From NCBI RefSeq assembly GCF_900101015.1, contig NZ_FNFZ01000016.1, positions 23,159 to 87,158 of the forward strand: a DNA stretch of 64,000 nucleotides, given 5' to 3'. The notes beneath the pieces were generated by a model. It ran no database searches. It had not been told where the DNA came from and saw nothing but the letters and a program-made list of their open reading frames with translations. Position numbers and translations under genes: made by a program. Shown one piece after another: positions 53,225-60,582 of this stretch. This DNA is from Sarcina sp. DSM 11001 (GTDB lineage Bacteria > Bacillota > Clostridia > Lachnospirales > Lachnospiraceae). Each line of letters opens with the position of its first letter. The first letter of the stretch is position 1.

Positions 53225-53980
53225 ATGCTGACCTCTTTTTTCATGGCTTTTTCTTTATATTCCAGAATACCGGTTCCCCAGACAGAGTGGAATGAAAAAA
53301 GCATGCGCTGGTGTATTTGTTTTCTTCCCGCGGTGGGCGCAGCCATCGGGGCAGCCCAGGGCCTTCTGTACTGGCTGCTGGCACATCTGTCCGCCGGCGC
53401 GGTCTTTTGCGGGGCTGCCTTCACAGCTCTTCCGGTCCTTTTGTCCGGGGGCATTCATCTGGACGGATTTCTGGATACCTGCGACGCGATCCATTCCTAT
53501 GGAACACGTGAAAAACGGCTGGAGATCCTCAAAGACCCCCACGTCGGCGCCTTTGCGGTAATCGGCGGCCTTGTCTGGTTCACCCTCCAGCTGGGTGTGT
53601 GGTCAGAAGCCCAAAACCGGACCATTGTCCCGCTCTGCATCACCTTTGCCCTGTCCCGTGCCCTCAGCGCATTTTCCGCATTGTTTTTTCCAAAGGCAAA
53701 AAAAGACGGCATGCTCCGCCAGGAGACAGACCCTGCCGCGAAAAGCTCCGCCGCTGCCATGGCGGCAGTATCCCTTGCACTAGCCGCCGTAATGATATAC
53801 ACGGGCGGCCTGCCCGGCGCTGCCGCTGTATTGGCTTCTGTTCTCACACTGGCCTTTTACTACCGAATGGCCGTCACAGTCTTCGGAGGAATCACAGGTG
53901 ATCTGTCCGGATGGTTCACCCAACTGTGCGAACTGGTGACCGGCGGAGCCATCGTCATCACCGCAGCGGTTCTGCGATGA
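53225..53980 (+). CDS. cobS: Adenosylcobinamide-GDP ribazoletransferase
   Basis: 251 residues, polytopic. SRIPVPQTEWNEKSMRW start, GGIHLDGFLDTCDAI (metal-binding aspartates) and GGITGDLSGWFTQLCELV are CobS hallmarks. It joins adenosyl-GDP-cobinamide to alpha-ribazole at the membrane, completing the nucleotide loop. AGGAG precedes the ATG. Length normal, no inserted repeat, but the last 50 bp are duplicated downstream. Confidence 0.95.
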   Translation: MLTSFFMAFSLYSRIPVPQTEWNEKSMRWCICFLPAVGAAIGAAQGLLYWLLAHLSAGAVFCGAAFTALPVLLSGGIHLDGFLDTCDAIHSYGTREKRLEILKDPHVGAFAVIGGLVWFTLQLGVWSEAQNRTIVPLCITFALSRALSAFSALFFPKAKKDGMLRQETDPAAKSSAAAMAAVSLALAAVMIYTGGLPGAAAVLASVLTLAFYYRMAVTVFGGITGDLSGWFTQLCELVTGGAIVITAAVLR

Positions 53981-54178
53981 AAATACTTCCTTAAGGTGCT
54001 GCCGGAGTCGTCGCTGTAGTGACATCACTGCAGCGATTCTACGATAAGAAAGACATCCTTAGAGTGCCACCGGACAGAGTGCCACCGGACAGAGTGCCAC
54101 CGGATAGAGTGCCACTAGATAGAGTTTTACCAGATAAAGTGTCACCAGACAGAGAAGCAACAGATAAAGTGTAACCAG
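53957..54178. repeat. Duplicated cobS 3' end plus 15-bp tandem array
   Basis: The segment 53957-54009 (end of cobS, stop and following bases) recurs, diverged, at 54022-54078. The last part of the second copy then seeds AGAGTGCCACCGGAC units that repeat with drift to 54178. Confidence 0.8.
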
Positions 54179-54290
54179 ATTGTTTCCCCATAATAGTTAT
54201 CCATGGTATGGCACAATCGAGAAACCAAAGTGCTTAGGACCTGAAGAGACCAGATCTTTCTTCTGCCAGTCCCTCCAGTCCCTGCCAGCC

Positions 54291-54362
54291 CCTGCGGAAT
54301 CCTTATGGAATCCGCAGGGTTCTTTGTGTATAATGAAGATTACATCGAAATTGATATGGAGG
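54291..54362 (+). promoter_or_regulatory. Hairpin plus TATAAT leader module, second copy
   Basis: CCTGCGGA ... TCCGCAGG hairpin (54291-54318), GTTCTTTGTG, TATAAT (54329-54334), 23 bases, GGAGG (54358-54362), then the AAA gene ATG. It matches 51629-51700 in order and spacing. No good -35 box. Confidence 0.65.
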
Positions 54363-54368
54363 CACAAT

Positions 54369-56012
54369 ATGAAATCATTTGTCAGCCAGGGAAGATGCAT
54401 TGAATCTATCCATTACATGGTAAAAATGAGCGAAAATATAGAGAAAATGGAAGCTATGGTAAAGGCCGGAGAATATTTTATCGTCAGCCGGCCCAGGCAG
54501 TTTGGCAAGACTACAACTCTCTATTCCCTGGCACAGGTGCTCTCAAAGGAATATATCATTATCAATATGGATATGATCGATTTGGATCACGAGGCATTTT
54601 CATCCGGCAGGGCATTTTCAAAAGCTTTTTGCCTTCAGGTTATGGATCATATCCTGGAGAGGAGAGAAAGTGACTTGCTCCTTCCTGATACTGTCTCAGA
54701 CAGTATAGCCTCCATTGCAAGGGGAGAGACCACGGCAAACCTTCAGCAGTTGTTTTCCCTGATTCGAAAATGGTGCAGGAATTCCTTTAAACCGGTCGTT
54801 TTGTTTATTGATGAAGTTGACGCAGCGGAAGGAAGCGACGTATTCCGCGATTTTCTGGGAAAACTCCGCAGCGCCTTTATCAAAAGGGATCCTGAGAACA
54901 TGAACATCACATTCCAGTCCGTCATCCTGGCGGGCGTCACCGATGTCGAACACCTCAAGAGCGGGATCAGACCGGATGACGAGACCCGGCGCAGGGGAAG
55001 CCCCTGGAACATCGCCTCCAATATCACGATCCCCATGGAGCTGCCCGCAAAAGGTGTTCAGCAGATGCTGCAGGAATATAAGAAAGACCACGGGATCCGG
55101 ATGAATGTCAAAAAAGTCACGGACGCCATCATGAAATGGACCAATGGTTATCCCTACCTGGTCTCCCGCATCTGCGAGATCCTGGACACCGAAATGGTGC
55201 CCGGCCGGTTCAAAAGCCTCACAAAAGCCTGGACCACTGCCGGAGTCGACGAAGCCGCCACAAAGATCGTCACAGAAGACAGCAGCCTGATGAGTTCCCT
55301 GATGGGAAAGATCAATAACGATCCGGCGCTTGCGCAGGACCTGAGCGATTTCCTCTATAAAGGGAAAAATATCAGTTTCAGCATCGACAACGAGCGGCAG
55401 AGATCCTTCCTGCTCTATGGCTTTGCCCGCGTCTCCGGGGCTCGCCTTATGATTGCGAACGAGATCTTCCGAGTGCGCCTGTGCAGAAAGTTTGATGATG
55501 ACTTCCATAATAAAAGTCCCCGGGACAAAGCTGTCTGGGATGCCGGGGAAGCGTCAAAAAATAAATACGTGGACCCTGCCGGCGACCTCAATGTCTACCG
55601 CATCCTGGAAGACTTCCTGAGCACCTTCACACGCGTCAGGAAGATTTCCGCCCTTCCCGATGAGGAAGCACAGGAAAACGAGTTTATCGAAGACGTCGGC
55701 TGCAGACAGTTCCTCCTCTACCTCACTCCCATTATCAATGGCGCTGGAACCTATTCCATCGAAGAACAGACCCTGGACAGACGCCGCATGGACGTGGTCA
55801 TCCACTATCACGGAAAGCGCTACATCCTGGAAATCAAGATCTGGCACGGCGCGAAATATAACAGCGATGGCGAAGAACAGCTCAGGGGATATCTGGATTA
55901 TTTCAATCTCAATGTCGGATACATGCTGACATTCAGCTTCAATAAACACAAGAAAGTCGGAATCGACACTCACACCATCGATGGCAGGATCCTTCACGAA
56001 GCCATTGTGTGA
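54369..56012 (+). CDS. AAA-ATPase-like protein with PD-(D/E)XK domain, third subgroup
   Basis: 547 residues from ATG 54369, chosen for its GGAGG site and its leader module although the frame is open to 54180. P-loop RPRQFGKTTT at 41-50, VVLFIDEVDAAEGSD as Walker B, LAGVTDVEHLK, and a C-terminal DRRRMDVVIHYHGKRYILEIKIWHG nuclease-like core. It belongs to the same broad family as 281, 24902 and 60583 but to a separate subgroup. Base composition shifts to higher GC from about 54830. Function unknown. Confidence 0.85.
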   Translation: MKSFVSQGRCIESIHYMVKMSENIEKMEAMVKAGEYFIVSRPRQFGKTTTLYSLAQVLSKEYIIINMDMIDLDHEAFSSGRAFSKAFCLQVMDHILERRESDLLLPDTVSDSIASIARGETTANLQQLFSLIRKWCRNSFKPVVLFIDEVDAAEGSDVFRDFLGKLRSAFIKRDPENMNITFQSVILAGVTDVEHLKSGIRPDDETRRRGSPWNIASNITIPMELPAKGVQQMLQEYKKDHGIRMNVKKVTDAIMKWTNGYPYLVSRICEILDTEMVPGRFKSLTKAWTTAGVDEAATKIVTEDSSLMSSLMGKINNDPALAQDLSDFLYKGKNISFSIDNERQRSFLLYGFARVSGARLMIANEIFRVRLCRKFDDDFHNKSPRDKAVWDAGEASKNKYVDPAGDLNVYRILEDFLSTFTRVRKISALPDEEAQENEFIEDVGCRQFLLYLTPIINGAGTYSIEEQTLDRRRMDVVIHYHGKRYILEIKIWHGAKYNSDGEEQLRGYLDYFNLNVGYMLTFSFNKHKKVGIDTHTIDGRILHEAIV

Positions 56013-56059
56013 AAAAATGCTGAAGGAAGAGACCAGTAGAGGAGATAGAGCTTTCCAGA

Positions 56060-56128
56060 GGAGACAAGGAACGGTTTTTTTGTCTCCTCCTAAGCTGAAC
56101 AGGAGACAGAGAACCGTCCCTTGTCTCC
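56060..56128. repeat. Two REP-like hairpins, GGAGACA/TGTCTCC type
   Basis: Copies at 56060-56087 and 56102-56128 have GGAGACA and TGTCTCC arms around an ACCGTCCC-like loop. From 56150 to 56310 the sequence is very AT-rich (AATAATT runs) with no gene, likely holding the promoter of paralog 3. Confidence 0.8.
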
Positions 56129-56326
56129 TGAAAACAGTCACTTAAGCAGCCATTGACAATCTTGCATTCTCTAAATTGTTTTACTAAAATAATTTCAAGA
56201 AATAAAAATAATTTAAAATAATTAGAATTAATAAATAATTACGGAAATAATTATAAAATAAGCAAAAAATTGGAAGTAATAAAATTATTTTAGATAATTA
56301 GCTGATTTTAGTAATTGGAGAATGCC

Positions 56327-57662
56327 ATGAATAATCCATTTTCTCTTTTATTTGGAGCAAAACCCCTGGAACTTGTTTCCCGGACAATGCAGCGTGAGGA
56401 AGTGATTGAAGCCTTCAGCGCTGAACCGACGTATCAGAACGTCTTTATGATCACCGGCATACGAGGATCCGGGAAAACAGTCTTGATGACAGATATTTGT
56501 AATGAATTGAAAACGAGGGATCATTGGATCGTTATCTCTGTCAACCCCGAAGATGATATTCTGCATTCGATTGCAGCAGAACTGAGTTATACCAGAAAAT
56601 ACAGAGAGCTGTTTCAGGATGCGAAAATCAGCATTTCTCTGCCGGGTATCAATTTTGAGATCGACGGGGAACCTCCGATCACAGATACCCGGACAGCAGT
56701 TAAACGTATGCTGCAGAGCATAAAGAAGAAAGGGGACAGAGTCCTGTTCGCCATTGATGAGGTCACCAGCAACAGTTATGTAAAAAAGTTTGTGGCGGAG
56801 TTTCAGATCATGACCCGTGAGGAACTGCCTGTTTTCCTCCTGATGACCGGACTATATGAGAACATCAACAGCCTTCAGAATGAAAAGAGTCTTACCTTTT
56901 TATATAGAGCACCGAAAATATTGATCACTCCGCTGAATATCAGGGCAATGGCGGTCAGATACCAGAACGTATTCCGGTTTGAAGACGATGAGATCTCTTT
57001 TAAAATGGCCAGGGAGACGAAAGGTTACGCCTTTGCATTTCAGGTTCTGGGCTTTCTGCAGACAGCCATCTAAACCGGCCAATAAAGACGCAATGCACGG
57101 CCAAGAAAAGACACTATCTCTGGCCAGATGATGACAGCGTCACGGCCAGATAACTCCCCTTTGCACCAAACGGCATCACTCTCTTACGGAAACCCCAAAG
57201 CGATAAACCTCGGGGGTTCGGGGGCTGGCCCCTGATACAACTATCAATTATGCTGACCGGGAATAATGACAATTATTGACCGCGCATTATGTCTTTACAT
57301 GACCGGGAAATGTGTCCTTACTGGCCGGATACGTGTTCAATCTGCACTTTCTGACCTTTCGGAATCCGGAACATGATTACAAGAAGGTATATGATGAATA
57401 CAGACAGCTTCTCGAAGAGTATGTCTATGATAAACTCTGGTCTGAGATGAGCGCAAAAGAAAGACTTATCGTATCTGCAATGACAGAGACAGATGAAGTA
57501 TCAAAAATCCAGAGCCTGGCAAAAATGGGAAACAGTGCTTTTTCTCCATACAGAAGGCGGCTGATTAAAAAAGGAATTGTCAGAGGAGAAGAATACGGGA
57601 AGCTGTCCTTCACATTGCCTTTGTTTAGAGAATATGTGCGGGACCTGTACAGAGGCTTATGA
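56327..57662 (+). pseudogene. Small AAA-type ATPase paralog 3, disrupted by an insertion
   Basis: From ATG 56327 (GGAG upstream) the protein matches paralogs 1 and 2: NNPFSLLFGAKPLELV, GIRGSGKT at 44-51, VLFAIDEVTS, LLMTGLYENI, and FAFQVLGFL, then stops at 57073 inside a 290-bp insertion. Beyond it the C-terminal part resumes (TFRNPEHDYKKVYDEY ... YDKLWSEMSAKERLIVSAM ... YRRRLIKKGIV) to 57662. Deleting the insertion and one 5-bp target copy restores FQVLGFLTFRNPEHDY in frame at the length of the paralogs. The truncated product would keep the ATPase core and lose the winged helix. Confidence 0.88.
57057..57346. mobile_element. 290-bp IS21-like non-autonomous insertion (MITE) with 5-bp target duplication
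   Basis: The element starts TGCAGA and ends TCTGCA, flanked by CTTTC on both sides (57052-57056 and 57347-57351). CCGGCCARTAARGAC lies inside both ends in inverted orientation, and further CGGYCA motifs recur at intervals near each end. TG...CA termini with repeated internal end motifs and a short target duplication fit the IS21 family, but no transposase is encoded. Family assignment is inference. Confidence 0.8.
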
Positions 57663-57721
57663 TGAACTGATTTTAAAAAAATTCTCGTCTTTTGAGGACC
57701 CTTACTGGCGTTCTTATTTTT

Positions 57722-57785
57722 ATAGGTGTTCGTATAGGTATTCGTATGGGTATTCGTATGGGTATTTGTATGGGTATTCTTATAG
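57722..57785. repeat. 12-bp tandem array, about five copies
   Basis: TATTCGTATGGG units, ending at the cobU ribosome binding site. Confidence 0.93.
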
Positions 57786-57794
57786 AGGATAGCA

Positions 57795-58379
57795 ATGTTT
57801 ACATTGGTCATCGGCGGGAGCGCCAGCGGAAAGAGCGAATATGCGGAACAGCACGTGCTGTCACTTTCCACTCCTGAGAAAATATCCCCGCAATCTGGAA
57901 ACAGGATCTATATAGCGACAATGCAGCCCTTTGGCGAGGACGCCCGGGCGCGCATCGCGCACCACCATGCCATGCGCAGAGACCGTGGATTTGTGACGAT
58001 TGAGCGATATACTGACCTCTCCGGCCTTAAAGTTCCTGAGAGCAGCAGCGTGCTGCTGGAGGATATGGGAAACCTTGTCGCCAATGAGATGTTTTCCAAA
58101 AAGAACGCTGCTGATGAGATGCTTCCTGATAAAATACACTCCGGTGAGACACATGCACCTTCCGGCACAGTCACAGCCGTACTTACAGGCGTAGACCATC
58201 TGCTCCTGCAGTGCGCCCACCTGACTATCGTGACAAATGAAGTCTTTTCCGATGGAAAAACCTACGAAAAGGAGACGATCCAGTATCTTCGCGAGCTGGC
58301 AGCCGTAAACCGCACGCTCGCCGCCCGCGCCGACCACGTGGTGGAAGTCGTCTGCGGGATCCCAAATATAATAAAATGA
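57795..58379 (+). CDS. cobU: Adenosylcobinamide kinase / adenosylcobinamide-phosphate guanylyltransferase
   Basis: 194 residues. P-loop LVIGGSASGKSEYAE at the start, IATMQPFGEDARARIAHHHAMR containing the guanylylated histidine region, LLEDMGNLVANEMF, IVTNEVF and the C-terminal ARADHVVEVVCGIP. It phosphorylates adenosylcobinamide and adds GMP, giving the CobS substrate. AGAGGAT site upstream. About 20 residues of insert (near 100-125) are less conserved. Confidence 0.93.
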   Translation: MFTLVIGGSASGKSEYAEQHVLSLSTPEKISPQSGNRIYIATMQPFGEDARARIAHHHAMRRDRGFVTIERYTDLSGLKVPESSSVLLEDMGNLVANEMFSKKNAADEMLPDKIHSGETHAPSGTVTAVLTGVDHLLLQCAHLTIVTNEVFSDGKTYEKETIQYLRELAAVNRTLAARADHVVEVVCGIPNIIK

Positions 58380-58556
58380 ACTGTTGCAATAGCCTGTTGA
58401 AATGAGCTGCTTAAACGGGCTGCTGCAATGAGATGCAAAAATGAGTCACTGAAACAGGCTGCTGCAATGAGCCGCAAAATGAGTCGCTGAAAAAGGCTGC
58501 TGTAATGAGCCGCAAAAATGAGTTGTTGTAATAGGCTGCTGCAATGAGCCATTATA
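58380..58556. repeat. Imperfect tandem array after cobU
   Basis: GGCTGCTGCAATGAGCCGCA-like units with AAAATGAGTCRCTGAAAM linkers, about four higher-order copies, starting at the cobU stop codon. Confidence 0.85.
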
Positions 58557-58594
58557 ATGATGTGCTCTAAGCTGATACAAGACAGGAAACAGAC

Positions 58595-58975
58595 ATGATT
58601 TTTGTGATTGGCCCCCTTTTTTCCGGAAAACAGGACTATATTATGCAGGCACTCGGGTGGTCAGAAACAGACTTTCTTGAAAAGGCGGTCCGCGATGTGC
58701 AGAACCTTGCCGCGGAAGCTGCCGAAGCGGTTGAAGCTTCACACTCTCCCCTGGATGACCTGCAGGAAAAGCTGCGAAGCCTTGCAGACAGACTTTCTCA
58801 AAAGGAAGTTGTCATAGCCACTGAGACGGGGTGCGGCGTTATCCCGCTGGATCCTCAGGAGCGAAGAAACCGGGAGGCAGCAGGACGCCTGTCCTGCCTG
58901 CTGGCGGAACGCGCGGAAACCGTCGTCAGAGTCTGCTGCGGAATACCGCAGGTGCTGAAAGGATCAGGCTTTTGA
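58595..58975 (+). CDS. Short CobU-like P-loop protein
   Basis: 126 residues. It begins IFVIGPLFSGKQDYIM, a CobU-type P-loop, and ends RAETVVRVCCGIPQVLKG, parallel to CobU's ARADHVVEVVCGIP. The middle keeps EVVIATETGCGVIPLDPQERRNREAAGRL, like the end of CobU, but the ATMQ...H guanylylation segment is missing. It may be a kinase-only or regulatory derivative of CobU; similar short proteins sit in corrinoid loci of other Clostridia. No strong ribosome binding site. Confidence 0.75.
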   Translation: MIFVIGPLFSGKQDYIMQALGWSETDFLEKAVRDVQNLAAEAAEAVEASHSPLDDLQEKLRSLADRLSQKEVVIATETGCGVIPLDPQERRNREAAGRLSCLLAERAETVVRVCCGIPQVLKGSGF

Positions 58976-59068
58976 GACCGGGGATCAGATCTTTGAGACC
59001 TTTGCTGAAAAGGAGAGGCGCGGGCCTAGTAAAAAACTGTGTTAACGGGAAAGAACTGGTGGAAGTCC

Positions 59069-59077
59069 TGGTATAAT
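59069..59077 (+). promoter_or_regulatory. Putative extended -10 promoter of the amidase gene
   Basis: TGGTATAAT, 40 bases before the amidase start; no clear -35 box. Confidence 0.55.
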
Positions 59078-59117
59078 TAAAGCCTGTACACCAACAACAA
59101 AGAATTCTGGAGCATAA

Positions 59118-60470
59118 ATGAAATATAACATAAAGACACAAAAACACTCAAAAAGACACTTAAAAAAAACCTTGAAAAAACAGAAAAAACACCTGTTAAA
59201 GACCGCAGCAACCGCACTCAGCGCCCTGTTCATGGCAGCTATGCTGCTTCTATGCACAGCCTGTTCCCGGAAAGAGGACGGCGGAACACAGAATACAGAG
59301 ACTGTACAGAATACAGAGACCACACAGAATACAGAGAACACACAGAATACAGACGGCGAAACTACACCGGACACTGTGAATGATTCTTCGGGCGCAGATG
59401 GAACCTCAGCGGCCGCAATGATCTCAGCCACCGCGCAGCCGACAGGTACGTCAGATCCTTCAGAGTCCTCAGGCGCTGAAACATCACCCACCGCAGCCAC
59501 ATCATCCGCCGCCGCAGCCACATCCGCCCCGGCAGTCTCAGCTGTTGCGGGGACCGCATCCACTGCCGCAGCCCCGGAGTACAAAGGCCTGGTCGTCATC
59601 GACCCGGGACACCAGCAGTACGCCAACACAGAACAGGAACCGGTCGGCCCCGGCGCTTCCGAGACCAAGATCAAGGTCAGCGGCGGCACTACCGGCACAG
59701 CCACCGGCGTGCCGGAATACGAGCTCACCCTCGACATCGGCCTCCAGCTGCGGGATAAACTACTGGAGCGCGGCTACCGGGTCATCATGGTCCGCGACAC
59801 CAACGAAGTCGACATCAGCAACTCGGAGCGCGCCGAGATCGCCAACGAAGCCGATGCGGACGTATTTATCAGGCTCCACGCCAACGGATCCCCCGATTCC
59901 AGTGTCACAGGCGCCATGACCATCTGCCAGACCCCGGCCAATCCTTACAACGGCGACATCTACGAACAGTCCCGCGCACTCTCCGAAAACATACTGGATT
60001 CCTACATATTTAAAACCGGCATCAACCGCCAAAACATCTGGGAGACAGACACCATGAGCGGCATCAACTGGAGCGAAGTCCCTACAACGATTCTCGAGAT
60101 GGGCTTCATGTCAAATACCGGCGAAGACCGCAGCATGCAGGACGACGACATGCAGCAAAAAATGGTCGAAGGCATAGCGGACGGGATCGACGAATATATG
60201 AAACAATTCCCGCCCAAAGAACGGGATGAGACTTTCTTCAGGCAAAACGAAGAGGAAGAAGCCTCTTCTGAGCAGAACAACTCCCGGGAAACCTCTGAAG
60301 AAGATCTTTCTAAAGAAGAAACCTCCGGAGAGACAGAAGAGTCCTCTGAAGAAGAGTCCTCTGAAGAAGAGTCAGTCCCTGACGGGAAAACAAAAGCCGA
60401 AACAAAAGAAGGAATAAAAGAAGAAACAGAAGGCCCGCCCGAAGGAACCGCAGCAGCAGAAGACAATTGA
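59118..60470 (+). CDS. N-acetylmuramoyl-L-alanine amidase lipoprotein
   Basis: 450 residues. A Lys-rich N-region, helix and LLLCTACSRKE lipobox (cysteine near 52) are followed by TQNTET repeats (59284-59360) and an Ala/Ser/Thr linker. The Amidase_3 domain (about 155-370) shows VVIDPGHQQ (zinc His), PEYELTLDIGLQL (zinc Glu), FIRLHANGS (zinc His) and LEMGFMSN with the catalytic Glu. It cleaves the amide between MurNAc and the stem peptide. The C-terminus is an EESSEEES-type acidic repeat tail. GGAG site upstream. Confidence 0.92.
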   Translation: MKYNIKTQKHSKRHLKKTLKKQKKHLLKTAATALSALFMAAMLLLCTACSRKEDGGTQNTETVQNTETTQNTENTQNTDGETTPDTVNDSSGADGTSAAAMISATAQPTGTSDPSESSGAETSPTAATSSAAAATSAPAVSAVAGTASTAAAPEYKGLVVIDPGHQQYANTEQEPVGPGASETKIKVSGGTTGTATGVPEYELTLDIGLQLRDKLLERGYRVIMVRDTNEVDISNSERAEIANEADADVFIRLHANGSPDSSVTGAMTICQTPANPYNGDIYEQSRALSENILDSYIFKTGINRQNIWETDTMSGINWSEVPTTILEMGFMSNTGEDRSMQDDDMQQKMVEGIADGIDEYMKQFPPKERDETFFRQNEEEEASSEQNNSRETSEEDLSKEETSGETEESSEEESSEEESVPDGKTKAETKEGIKEETEGPPEGTAAAEDN

Positions 60471-60582
60471 GATAAAAAATATTGACAGTAATTAAAGCAA
60501 TTAATAATGCAGGAACACAGAGACATCCGGGAACGCCTCTCCATGTAAAGAGAAGCGCGAAGAAGGAAGAACAAAGACGAAG

